37,488 nucleotides of DNA from CAITSH01 sp945892985 (GCA_945892985.1 CAMDDU010000043.1:1-37488), one strand, 5' to 3'. Shown: positions 24,356 to 36,018, counted from the stretch's first letter. A program made the numbers and translations. The notes: a model not told the origin generated them from the letters alone.

Positions 24356-24820
24356 TCAGTTCCCCAGTTCGGGCCAAAGGTTGAAAGGCAGCCCGAGGCC
24401 GTAATAGAAGACCGCGACCGATCCGATTATGAGGACTGCGGTGAGAAAAAGCATTTCCTTGAAACGGAAATCTTTACCACCGAAAGCCGACACCATGATC
24501 AGGACAAAGATGGCGATAACCAGGCCGGCCGGTTTGAGCAGCACCGCGAACAGCACCACCGCACCCAGGATGATAAACAGGGGCCTGAGGTGCAACTTAT
24601 TGACCGCCCCATTTTCAACCTTGCTCAGAAAGGCCCGCACGAAAATAACTATGCCTAGCAACAGTTGCATGCCGCCCAGGACTGTTGGGAAATAGGCCGG
24701 CCCCATCCGGACCGCACTGCCCATGGCGTAATTTTTCGAGACCAGCATGAATGCCAGACCGAACACGATAAACATTAGACCCGCCCAGAAATCTTTGGCG
24801 TTCTTCACCTTACTCATCAT
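24356..24820 (-). CDS. tctB: TctB-family small membrane subunit
   Basis: A 154-residue protein with four predicted helices: FWAGLMFIVFGLAFML, then MGPAYFPTVLGGMQLLLG, then the paired central helices, and a last one ending near YYGLGLPFNLWP. The GPAYFP motif is typical of TctB. It supports TctA in the inner membrane. The start at ATG 24820 is preferred because GAGGAG lies about seven bases upstream; an in-frame GTG at 24826 and an ATG at 24817 are possible. First gene of tctBA. Confidence 0.92.
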   Translation of the reverse strand: MMSKVKNAKDFWAGLMFIVFGLAFMLVSKNYAMGSAVRMGPAYFPTVLGGMQLLLGIVIFVRAFLSKVENGAVNKLHLRPLFIILGAVVLFAVLLKPAGLVIAIFVLIMVSAFGGKDFRFKEMLFLTAVLIIGSVAVFYYGLGLPFNLWPELGN

Positions 24821-24910
24821 TTCCACGTCTCCTCAAACGTCTTGTCGCGATGTTGGACAAGCGCGTAATTGTGCCACAGGACTCTGTCTTGCAACTGACA
24901 TTTTGCCGGT

Positions 24911-25462
24911 TCAGGAAACCGGGGCCTGGCCTTCCCTATCCATGTAATTCACCAGCTTCACACTAGTTTGGCGAAGGCGTTGCGACAACATCAAGACCAA
25001 CTCCATCAAAATCTTCGATCCGAGCACCGACTGCTCCAGGACAATACGCGCGAGGTTCTCCCGCGACAACACCGCGAGCTGGCATGTCTGGGCGGCAACG
25101 CAGCTGGCAAACCGCGGCTCGCCATCGATCATCGACATCTCGCCCAGGCTTTTTCCCGGGTCAACGACGGCGATCAGGCGCGGCGCATTCCAGCGATCCT
25201 GCTTGAACACCTCGATGCGCCCCTCGAGGAGGAGCATCATGAAATCACCGTCCTCGCCCTCGCGCAGGATTTCGGCTCCGGTCTCGGCGCGGTAGACCTG
25301 CATGAAATGGCTCATAAGCCTGATTTCCGCGAGGTTGAAGTTCTCGAACAGCGGGGAGTACATGATCAGCCCATGGATCTGGCTGGCAAACTGCGTGGCA
25401 TCCCCCATAAGCTGGAGATGGGGCAGCCGGATTTTTTCTGCTGTTTCCTTTGTAGCGTCCAT
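24911..25462 (-). CDS. Cyclic nucleotide-binding domain protein without effector domain
   Basis: A 183-residue protein with one cNMP-binding beta-barrel (about 35-155). The segments EILREGEDGDFMMLLLEGRIEV and GKSLGEMSMIDGEPRFASCVA correspond to the phosphate-binding cassette; the arginine of PRFAS is present, but the next residue is Phe rather than Ser/Thr. There is no helix-turn-helix, kinase or channel part, so it is not a CRP-type regulator. It may be a stand-alone sensor. The AGGAGG site lies 14 bases before the ATG, unusually far, so the true start may be a non-ATG codon just upstream. Follows the UbiA-family gene by 87 bp. Confidence 0.88.
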   Translation of the reverse strand: MDATKETAEKIRLPHLQLMGDATQFASQIHGLIMYSPLFENFNLAEIRLMSHFMQVYRAETGAEILREGEDGDFMMLLLEGRIEVFKQDRWNAPRLIAVVDPGKSLGEMSMIDGEPRFASCVAAQTCQLAVLSRENLARIVLEQSVLGSKILMELVLMLSQRLRQTSVKLVNYMDREGQAPVS

Positions 25463-25549
25463 GGCGACGATGATTTCCTCCTGTCGCTCCAGCCAAAGGA
25501 CCGGGCGAATCCGCCCAATTATGCAGCAAAGTTGCCGCTTCCGGACAAA

Positions 25550-26482
25550 TCAAACCATGCCGCTCAGTGCCGCCAGCGTCACCGCCAGCCAGCCCAGGGT
25601 TGCAACAAGCAGGTGCGCATCGCGCAACAGTTCGCGCGACGGGTCGCCGCCGCCGCCGGCGCGGTGCAGCAACCACAAATAGCGGAACACGCCATACAGG
25701 ACAAACGGCAGGGTCCAGACCATTTTTTCAGTGCCGTGGGTGAGCGCAGTTTCGGCGCTGACCGTATAGAAGGCGTAACAAATAATGACGCCGGCCGCGC
25801 TGATGGCGGTCACGCGATCGAGCAGTGCCGGACTGTAATGGTCAAGCACCCGGCGATGCGTGCCGCCGGCCTCCTGCAGCGCCATCAGTTCGGCGCGACG
25901 TTTGGCAAAGCCCAGAAACACCGTGAGCATCAGGCCGCACAACAACAACCATTGCGAGGGCGCGATCCCCACACCCAGCGTGCCGGCAAGAATGCGCAGC
26001 ATGAAGCCGGCCGCAATAATGAACACATCGAGTATCGCCACATGTTTCAAGCCAAGGCTATATCCCGCGTTGAGCGCGAGGTAAGCGGCAACAATCGCCG
26101 CCGCCACAGTTGAGGCCGCCAGCGCCAGCGCGAGGCCGGCGAGCGCGAGCAGTCCGGACAGCCAGAACGCGGCGACCAGCCCCACGCTGCCCGAGGCGAC
26201 CGGGCGCAGGCGCTTGTGCGGGTGCGCACGGTCGGCTTCGCGGTCGGCGATGTCATTGAACACATAGACCGCGCTGGAAGCGAGACAAAACGCCGCAAAA
26301 ACCAGCGCAACACCACGCCACGTCGCCACGTCAGTCCCTGCGTGGCCGAACACCAGCCCGACCAGCACAAAACTGTTCTTCACCCACTGATAAGGCCGCG
26401 CCAGGCGTATCAGGTTGCGCACCATGACGGAAGATGCGGTGGACTTGGGAGACTTGGGCGCCCCTGATGAGCTGGCGGACAT
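25550..26482 (-). CDS. UbiA-family prenyltransferase, decaprenyl-phosphate phosphoribosyltransferase-like
   Basis: A 310-residue membrane enzyme with about nine helices. RPYQWVKN near the N-terminus and NDIADREADRAHPHKRLRP (N76, D77, D80, D84) match the DPPR synthase branch of the UbiA family, which joins phosphoribosyl pyrophosphate to a polyprenyl phosphate. It would make a lipid-linked phosphoribose in the inner membrane. The start at 26482 avoids overlap with the upstream glycosyltransferase; an internal Met (codon about 20) is an alternative. It begins eight bases after that gene's stop, so the two are one operon. The other enzymes of the arabinose donor pathway are not in the window. 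Confidence 0.88.
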   Translation of the reverse strand: MSASSSGAPKSPKSTASSVMVRNLIRLARPYQWVKNSFVLVGLVFGHAGTDVATWRGVALVFAAFCLASSAVYVFNDIADREADRAHPHKRLRPVASGSVGLVAAFWLSGLLALAGLALALAASTVAAAIVAAYLALNAGYSLGLKHVAILDVFIIAAGFMLRILAGTLGVGIAPSQWLLLCGLMLTVFLGFAKRRAELMALQEAGGTHRRVLDHYSPALLDRVTAISAAGVIICYAFYTVSAETALTHGTEKMVWTLPFVLYGVFRYLWLLHRAGGGGDPSRELLRDAHLLVATLGWLAVTLAALSGMV

Positions 26483-26490
26483 AGGGCGTC

Positions 26491-28095
26491 TTAACGCACC
26501 GGACAAGACTGCTGCGACAGGGTGCGCTCGCAAAAATCACAGCGCCCCTGCGGCAGGTAGGCGGGGATGCGGTAGTAGCGCGCGGCAAGCGGCGCGAGCA
26601 CGCGCTCGCGATAGGCGGCGTAATCAAAGCCGCGTCCGAGCACCACATGGTAGGTGACGCCGCGCACCGCAATGCGCCGCTGCTCCACCGTTTTAAAGTA
26701 AGGCGCATATTCGCCCGGCTGCGGCGCGCTCTTGCGCAACACCAGGATATTGCGGCCCGCCAGCGGACGAAAATCGGTGAGGATATCGTCGTGCCGGGCG
26801 TGCGACGAGGCCGTGCCAAAGACGAAGAAGTAATTGCGCCGCCACGCCGCGGCATCGTCGCCGCGCCCCAAGGCCCCGCCCTTGAGGCCGGCCAGTGCGG
26901 CGCGATAGGAGACGGTCACCGCCGGCGAGTAGCCGTCCGAGGCCATCTCGTATTCGTCGGCAAAGGGGCGCAGCGCCTCGACCAAGCGCTCGCTTTCAAG
27001 CGTGTAGACGAGGCCCTCATACAGGCGCGTGTTCTTCCAGGCTTCCAGGGGCAGGTTGGCGCCCACCAGCACCGCGGTCACGTGCAGCAGGCTGAAGCAG
27101 GCTAGAAAAACAACCGAACGCGCGAGCTGCGCACGCGACAGCATGATGCCGAAAAACACAAAGGCCACCGGCACAAAAGACAGCACCCAGTGCAGGCCGA
27201 TCTGTTTAACCAGCGACAGCAGCGCAAACCCGGCCAACGGAAACGCAACGCAGACAAACACAAAGCGCAGCACCTTGTCACCGGCGGGCAGCGCCGGTTC
27301 AGCGCGGCCGCGCAGCAACTGCACCAGGGCCGGCGGCGAGAACACATACAGCGCCGTCGCCAGATACAGCAGCGGCGTCCGCCACGACCAGCCGGCGTCG
27401 CCATGCCGGTTGTACAGGTTAAACATCAGGTTGGCCCAGCAGTTCTCGTAGTTCCACCAGAAATTAAAACCAAGCAAGGGCAGCGCAAACGCCCACACCA
27501 CCAGCACACCGCGCCAGGGCTTGTCGCGGCCGGGTGACAGCAGCGCATAAACACCGTAAGCGATGGCCAGCAAGCCGGCGAAATATTTGGACAGCAACGC
27601 CAGTCCGAGAAACACCCCGGCCAGCGCAAACCACACAAGCGCGCGTGCCGCGCAAGCGCGATCCTGAAGGCGCAGGGCCGCGACAAAGGCGGCGACGGAC
27701 AAGAATGACCAAAACGCCAGCGGCGTGTCGGTGGTGATAAACCCGTTCCACACCTCAATTGGAACCAGCAGAAAGGCCGTTGCGGCCAGCCAGGCGCGCG
27801 CCTCGTCGATCGGGCGCAGCAGCAGCAGCACGACCCAGGACAGCAAGGGCGCGAGCAAAATCGCCGGCAGGCGCAACACCCACTCGGCTGCGGAGAACTT
27901 CAGCAGCAGCGCGAGCAGCCAGCCCACCATGGGCGGATGATCGTAAAAGCCGGCCGCGGGGAACGCGCCCCAATACATAAAGTAAGCCTCATCCCCGGTC
28001 AGGGGAAAGACCGCCGCCAGCCAGAAGCGAAAGGCCAGCGTGACCAGCAGCGCGGCCGCGTAGCCGCGGCGCAGGCCTGTCAGCGCATCAGGCAC
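26491..28095 (-). CDS. GT39/ArnT-like membrane glycosyltransferase
   Basis: A 534-residue GT-C-type glycosyltransferase with about ten helices. The early periplasmic loop has GDEAYFMYWG and FYDHPPMVGW, which match the ArnT/PMT_2 family; the acidic GDEAYF loop is the catalytic region. It transfers a sugar from a polyprenyl-phosphate carrier to lipid A, protein or another acceptor on the periplasmic face. The start is GTG at 28095, as no ATG fits. Its partner gene eight bases downstream is DPPR synthase-like, which may make the lipid-linked donor; that link is inferred. True ArnT function is unproven, since the other arn genes are absent. Confidence 0.85.
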   Translation of the reverse strand: MPDALTGLRRGYAAALLVTLAFRFWLAAVFPLTGDEAYFMYWGAFPAAGFYDHPPMVGWLLALLLKFSAAEWVLRLPAILLAPLLSWVVLLLLRPIDEARAWLAATAFLLVPIEVWNGFITTDTPLAFWSFLSVAAFVAALRLQDRACAARALVWFALAGVFLGLALLSKYFAGLLAIAYGVYALLSPGRDKPWRGVLVVWAFALPLLGFNFWWNYENCWANLMFNLYNRHGDAGWSWRTPLLYLATALYVFSPPALVQLLRGRAEPALPAGDKVLRFVFVCVAFPLAGFALLSLVKQIGLHWVLSFVPVAFVFFGIMLSRAQLARSVVFLACFSLLHVTAVLVGANLPLEAWKNTRLYEGLVYTLESERLVEALRPFADEYEMASDGYSPAVTVSYRAALAGLKGGALGRGDDAAAWRRNYFFVFGTASSHARHDDILTDFRPLAGRNILVLRKSAPQPGEYAPYFKTVEQRRIAVRGVTYHVVLGRGFDYAAYRERVLAPLAARYYRIPAYLPQGRCDFCERTLSQQSCPVR

Positions 28096-28187
28096 CGGGG
28101 ACCCGCATTGGAACGCCGTGCCGGCGGCGCACCCCGGCTTTTATTCCGGCTACCGCCGGCGACGATTGCTGAAAAATAAAAAAACAA

Positions 28188-29300
28188 TCAGGCCACCTTG
28201 ATGTTGCGCCTGGCCTTCACCGCCGCCGCCAGATTATCCAGCACCTGCTTGCTCTCTTCCCAGCCGAGGCAACCGTCGGTGATGCTCTGGCCGTAGGTGA
28301 GCGCTTTGCCCGGTTCAAGATCCTGGCGTCCGGCCACCAGGTGCGACTCAATCATCACGCCGACGATGCGACGCTCGCCACCGGCAATCTGCCGGCCGAT
28401 GTCCGCCGCGACCTCGGTCTGGCGCCGGTAATCCTTGGAGCTGTTGGCGTGACTGCAATCGATCATGATCATCTGCTCAAGCCCGGCCTTGGCCAGATCC
28501 TTGCCGGCGGCCGCGACGCTGGCGGCGTCAAAGTTGGGGGTCTTGCCGCCGCGCAAAATGATGTGGCAGTCGTCGTTGCCGCGCGTCTCGACAATCGCCA
28601 CCTGGCCGCTTTTGTGCACGGACAGGAAATGGTGCTTCTGGCGCGCCGCCTGGATGGCGTCGACGGCGATTTTGACATTGCCGTCGGTGCCGTTCTTGAA
28701 ACCCACCGCAGCCGAAAGACCAGAGGCCAGCTCGCGGTGAACCTGCGACTCGGTGGTGCGTGCGCCTATGGCCCCCCAGCTCACCAGGTCGCCGATGTAT
28801 TGCGGCGAAATGACGTCAAGGAACTCACAGCCGGCGGGAACGCCCATCTGGTTGATGCGCACCAGCAGGTCGCGCGCCACGCGCAGGCCCTCGTTGATGC
28901 GAAAACTGCCATTGAGGTAGGGGTCGTTGATGAGGCCTTTCCAGCCCACCGTGGTGCGCGGCTTTTCGAAATACACCCGCATCACCACCTCGAGTTCGCC
29001 AAAGTGGCGCTTGCGCTCCACGGCAAGCTGGCGCGCATATTCGATCGCGGCGGCCGGATCGTGAATGGAGCACGGGCCGATCACCACCAGCAGGCGGTCC
29101 GACTGGCCGTGGATGATGCCGCTCACGTCCCGGCGCGTGGCCGCGACAAGCGCCTCCACCGGCGTGTCCTCAATCGGGAAAAATCGAATGAGGTGCTCGG
29201 GCGGTGGCAAGGGAACGATGCGATCAATGCGCTCGTCGTCGGTCTGCGACATCTTGTCGGCCGGAGCCGGTACGGAATGGTTGTCGATGATGCTGGTCAT
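28188..29300 (-). CDS. aroG: 3-deoxy-7-phosphoheptulonate (DAHP) synthase, class I
   Basis: A 370-residue type I DAHP synthase, first enzyme of the shikimate pathway, joining phosphoenolpyruvate and erythrose 4-phosphate. Family signatures: VVIGPCSIHDP, MRVYFEKPRTTVGWKGLI, INEGLRVARDLL, VGFKNGTDGN, IDCSHANSSK and GVMIESHL. The isozyme type (Phe-, Tyr- or Trp-sensitive) cannot be told from these motifs. The start at 29300 (MTSIIDNH) is chosen for AGCAGG upstream; the longer frame runs back through the attenuator. A terminator hairpin and an aromatic-rich leader ORF lie directly upstream, so Phe/Tyr attenuation is likely. An A/T-rich run follows the stop. Confidence 0.95.
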   Translation of the reverse strand: MTSIIDNHSVPAPADKMSQTDDERIDRIVPLPPPEHLIRFFPIEDTPVEALVAATRRDVSGIIHGQSDRLLVVIGPCSIHDPAAAIEYARQLAVERKRHFGELEVVMRVYFEKPRTTVGWKGLINDPYLNGSFRINEGLRVARDLLVRINQMGVPAGCEFLDVISPQYIGDLVSWGAIGARTTESQVHRELASGLSAAVGFKNGTDGNVKIAVDAIQAARQKHHFLSVHKSGQVAIVETRGNDDCHIILRGGKTPNFDAASVAAAGKDLAKAGLEQMIMIDCSHANSSKDYRRQTEVAADIGRQIAGGERRIVGVMIESHLVAGRQDLEPGKALTYGQSITDGCLGWEESKQVLDNLAAAVKARRNIKVA

Positions 29301-29354
29301 GATTGCCTGCTTTCCTTGCTGGTTTGATCGGTCGGAACGCCCGCCGGAACGGGT

Positions 29355-29389
29355 AAAAAAAAACCGCCAGGCGGGTGGCACTGGCGGTT
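29355..29389 (-). terminator. Intrinsic terminator in the aroG leader (attenuator)
   Basis: On the minus strand AACCGCCAG pairs with CTGGCGGTT around a 10-base loop and is followed by nine T. It lies 55 bases before the aroG ATG and 24 bases after the leader peptide stop. An upstream GGCGG (29427-29431) inside the leader ORF can pair with CCGCC of the first arm, which would be an antiterminator. This is the layout of an amino-acid attenuator. Confidence 0.85.
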
Positions 29390-29412
29390 CTTCGGGTATT
29401 GCGCGTACGAGG

Positions 29413-29496
29413 CTAGCTCGTTCCCTCCGCCGGTGGCTGGGAAAAGCTGTAAAAATAAAAGTTGTAAGCGCGATACATGGTGGCGCATTCAAGCAT
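29413..29496 (-). CDS. Aromatic-rich leader peptide of aroG
   Basis: A 27-codon ORF, starting ATG at 29496 (or 29478, giving 21 codons) and stopping TAG at 29413-29415. The section starting at 29478 reads MYRAYNFYFYSF: seven Tyr/Phe codons among twelve, very unlikely by chance. The 3' part covers the segment that can compete with the terminator hairpin. Stalling of a ribosome at Phe/Tyr codons when these amino acids are short would favour the antiterminator and allow aroG transcription. The binding site for 29496 (AGGA, then GGGA) is only fair. No clear promoter was found in 29500-29586. Confidence 0.75.
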   Translation of the reverse strand: MLECATMYRAYNFYFYSFSQPPAEGTS

Positions 29497-29585
29497 GTTC
29501 CCGACCATCCTGCAAGCCCCGCCGCCCCGCCACGCAGACAAGGCGTGTCGCGCAGCTGTGCACGGCAAAGTCCCAAACCGCCCGG

Positions 29586-30356
29586 TTACGGCGCCGAGCT
29601 ATAGCCTGCTGCCGCCAACTTGGCCTTGCCGGCGGGGCCGCTGAGATGGGCGATAAACGCATCCACGGCGGCCGCACGCGAGGTTCCGGGAACCGGCACG
29701 GCAACATAAACGGTGTATTTTTGCAGTTCTTCGGGCAAGGGGCCGACCAGGCGTATGCCCGGCACCGGCATGATTTCGCTGATCTGGTGAATGCCCAGTT
29801 CAATCTCGCCACGGCCGACCGGCGCGACAACATAACCGCCGGTGCCCAGCGTGGTCTTGGCTTTCACTGCATCGCTGATGCCAAGGCGCTCCAACACTTC
29901 GGCCACATGCTTGCCGCTGGTGCCAATTTTTGGATCAATATAGACAATGGACTGGGCCGCGAGCACGCTGCGCTTGAAGGCATCGGCCGTTGCAATGTCC
30001 GGCACGGGAGCCTTCTCATTCACCGCCACGCCCACGCCGACGCGTGCGATCGGCCGGCCTATGCCCTGGGGCAGCTTGCCCTCGGCCTGAAGACGCTCAA
30101 GCACATCACTGGTGATGATGACCATGTCAATTGCCTCGCCCTTGGCCAGGCGCGCGGTGAGCGGCCCCATCGGCTGGAACTCCAGCACCGCAACATGACC
30201 CGACGCAGCCTTGAAGGACTGCGCCAGCGGCTCGACCAGCGCCTTGGCAGCGCCGCCCGAGAGCACGCGGATTTCATCGGCCTGCGCGGTAAGCGCAAAA
30301 CCGGCCAGCGAACACAGCAACGCGCTTGCCGCCACAACCAGACCGCGTCCACTCAT
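29586..30356 (-). CDS. Periplasmic substrate-binding protein, molybdate-binding-like
   Basis: A 256-residue secreted protein. The signal peptide is about 1-26 (ending LTAQADE), then a type 2 periplasmic-binding fold with RVLSGGAAKALVEPLAQSF, the DMVIITSDVLERL segment and KIGTSGKHVAEVLERLGI. The pattern resembles ModA-like proteins, which bind oxyanions, but key ligand residues were not verified and the substrate is uncertain. The start at 30356 (MSGRGLVVAA) has AGGGG upstream. No permease or ATPase gene is near. It follows alaS by 56 bp on the same strand and precedes the aroG leader. Confidence 0.85.
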   Translation of the reverse strand: MSGRGLVVAASALLCSLAGFALTAQADEIRVLSGGAAKALVEPLAQSFKAASGHVAVLEFQPMGPLTARLAKGEAIDMVIITSDVLERLQAEGKLPQGIGRPIARVGVGVAVNEKAPVPDIATADAFKRSVLAAQSIVYIDPKIGTSGKHVAEVLERLGISDAVKAKTTLGTGGYVVAPVGRGEIELGIHQISEIMPVPGIRLVGPLPEELQKYTVYVAVPVPGTSRAAAVDAFIAHLSGPAGKAKLAAAGYSSAP

Positions 30357-30412
30357 GTTGGACCCCTTTTTTTGACCGCAGGTTTTAAACCGGCGGTTTG
30401 TACCGACGGCGT

Positions 30413-33037
<2,625 letters not shown>

Positions 33038-33286
33038 GGCGGTGTGCGGCCGGACCAGCTTTGGCGATCGGCTGAAATGGCTCAAGTGTTTGAGAGAACG
33101 GGATTTTCACCCGAATTGCCGCTTCGCGCAATGCGCGGCGCGGTGGAACACTACTGACCTGACCCTACAGTGTGTAAGCTGTGTCTAAGCTGTTGCCTTA
33201 TCGGCCATGTCATCGAATCCGGGGTTCAGGCTTTCTTGTCATTCTGGCTTTCCCCCTCTCACTGCAATCCAAACGAGTAAAAAAAC

Positions 33287-34282
33287 ATGAAAATTTTTCG
33301 TAGCTTGCTGCCCGGGATCTTCACCTGCGTACTCGCGGCGCTCGCGTCCGCGTCGGCGCAGGCCCAGTCGGAGGCATCGCGCCGCCCGCTCACCCTGGTG
33401 GTGCCCTTTACCGCCGGTGCCGCCAATGACGTGCTCGCGCGCATACTCGCGCCCCACCTCAAAGAAACCTTCGGCAATGTCGTGGTCGAGAACAAGCCCG
33501 GGGCGGATGGCGCGATTGGCGCGATGGCCGTGCTCAATGCGCCACGCGACGGACGCACCCTGCTGGTTGCGCCCGACCAATTTGTGATCGCCGCAGCGCT
33601 GGGCCAACCGCAGCCATTTGACTTCGTGCGCGACTTCGCGCCGGTGGTGCGCACCAACAACCTGCCGTTTTTTCTTGTCACCAACCCCGACGCGCTGCCC
33701 GCAGGCTCACTGGCCGAGGTGGTAGCCGCCCTGCGCACCAGTCCGGGCAAATACACCTACGGCTCGGCCGGCAACGGCTCACCGCATAACCTTGCGATGT
33801 TGATGCTGCTGCAGCGCGAAAAACTCGACCTCGTGCATATCCCCTACAAAGGCATGGCGCAGGGTGTGCCAGACCTGCTTGGCGGGCGCATTCAACTGGT
33901 GATCACCGGACTGCCGGCGGTGAGTGGACAGCTCAAGGACGGACGCTTGCGGGTACTTGCCACTGTCGGCAGCCGCCGTGCGGCCTTGCGACCGGAGGTG
34001 CCCACTTTCGCCGAGGCCGGCGTTGCGGACGTGCAAATGGACACCTGGCAGGGCATTCTCGCGCCAGCGGGCACACCCAAGCCGATGATCGACGCGCTCA
34101 ACCGCGCGATCAACGCCGCCCTTGCCCGTGCCGAGGTGCGTGCGCAAATGGCCGCGCAGGGCATGGATGTCGCCGGTGGCACAGCCGAAGCCTTTGGCGA
34201 GTCGATTCGCGCGGACAACCTGCGCTACCGTGAACTGGTTCGTGCGGCAAAAATCGCCGAAGGCAACGGCGCGGCGAAATAA
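33287..34282 (+). CDS. Bug/TctC-family tripartite transporter receptor
   Basis: A 331-residue periplasmic receptor with a signal peptide (about 1-26, ending ASAQAQ). Bug-family blocks: RPLTLVVPFTAGAANDVLAR, ENKPGADGAIGAMAVL, HIPYKGMAQGVPDLLGG and EAGVADVQMDTWQGILAP. It has no adjacent permease; it may use another TctAB set or be an orphan sensor. It is alone on the plus strand between alaS and recX, and its stop is 14 bases from the recX stop. The ribosome binding site is weak (GAG about ten bases upstream of ATG). Confidence 0.92.
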   Translation: MKIFRSLLPGIFTCVLAALASASAQAQSEASRRPLTLVVPFTAGAANDVLARILAPHLKETFGNVVVENKPGADGAIGAMAVLNAPRDGRTLLVAPDQFVIAAALGQPQPFDFVRDFAPVVRTNNLPFFLVTNPDALPAGSLAEVVAALRTSPGKYTYGSAGNGSPHNLAMLMLLQREKLDLVHIPYKGMAQGVPDLLGGRIQLVITGLPAVSGQLKDGRLRVLATVGSRRAALRPEVPTFAEAGVADVQMDTWQGILAPAGTPKPMIDALNRAINAALARAEVRAQMAAQGMDVAGGTAEAFGESIRADNLRYRELVRAAKIAEGNGAAK

Positions 34283-34296
34283 CACGCGGCGCACCT

Positions 34297-34785
34297 TCAT
34301 TCGCCCGATCCAAAACCGTCTTCGCCATCGCCCTCATCTGCCGGGGTGCTGTACTTCGCCGGCACCACCGCGCGTATGGTGTCAAACGAAAACCCGCGCC
34401 CCTGCAAAAAGCGCATCTGCTTGGCCTTCTCAAGTGCGTTGGCGGGCGGCGCGCGAAAGCGCTTGGCCCAGGCAATGCGCGCGCGCTCGACTTCGCTCGG
34501 GCGCGTGCCATCGACCGCCTTGTCGGCAAGCTCGTCGCTGACACCGCGCGCGCGCAGGTCTTGCGCAATGCGCGAAGCGCCGAATTTTTTTGCAAGGATG
34601 TGGGTGCGCATCTCGGCAAAACGCGCATCGGACAACATGCCGCGTTTGGCGAGCTCATCGAGAACAATCTCGATTTCTTCTGCTGTTTCGGCGTGCTTGG
34701 CGAGTTTTTGCGCCAACTCTTGCCGGGAATGCTCCCTGCGCACAAGCAATTGCATCGCGCGAACGCGCAGTGAGGGTTGTTGCAC
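34297..34785 (-). CDS. recX: RecX regulatory protein
   Basis: A 162-residue RecX-family protein, mostly helical. Family features are RAMQLLVRREHSRQELAQKL near the start, KRGMLSDARFAEMRTHI in the middle, and FLQGRGFSFDTIRAVV near the end. RecX binds RecA filaments and limits their growth. It lies 204 bp downstream of recA on the same strand, with a tandem repeat and a cloverleaf-type repeat between them, so it may be read from the recA promoter at reduced level. Confidence 0.93.
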   Translation of the reverse strand: MQQPSLRVRAMQLLVRREHSRQELAQKLAKHAETAEEIEIVLDELAKRGMLSDARFAEMRTHILAKKFGASRIAQDLRARGVSDELADKAVDGTRPSEVERARIAWAKRFRAPPANALEKAKQMRFLQGRGFSFDTIRAVVPAKYSTPADEGDGEDGFGSGE

Positions 34786-34792
34786 GGACGAT

Positions 34793-34837
34793 TAAGACGC
34801 GTAAGACAACTAAGACGGCTAAGACGGCTAAGACGGT
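34793..34837. repeat. 9-bp tandem repeat, five copies
   Basis: TAAGACGGC-type units in five direct copies (TAAGACGCG, TAAGACAAC, then TAAGACGGC twice and TAAGACGGT) lie directly before the recX start. Confidence 0.9.
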
Positions 34838-34857
34838 TCAGGCGACTACGGGAACAA

Positions 34858-34958
34858 AAATCCCGTCATTCCCGCACCAGCGGGAATCCATGGGCTGCAA
34901 CAAAGGTCGAGCCCATGGAATCCGGGTTCCGCTTCGCGGACCCGGAATGACGGGATTT
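34858..34958. repeat. Cloverleaf-like inverted repeat between recA and recX
   Basis: Outer arms AAATCCCGTCATTCC (34858-34872) and GGAATGACGGGATTT (34944-34958) are perfect 15-bp complements. Inside, ATTCCC-N8-GGGAAT (34868-34887) is the dRS3 pattern known in Neisseria, CCATGGGC pairs with GCCCATGG (34887-34919), and CCGGG-TCCGC pairs with GCGGACCCGG with one bulge. It looks like a small dispersed repeat and could stop or process the recA transcript. Confidence 0.8.
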
Positions 34959-34989
34959 ATTCACGTGTCCCCGCCCCGCGCTTTGGCCC

Positions 34990-36018
<1,029 letters not shown>

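Noticed and set aside
28096..28187. Classical terminator after aroG
   Set aside because: GCCGGCGG/CCGCCGGC can pair, but the T-rich run lies before the stem instead of after it, so the shape is wrong.
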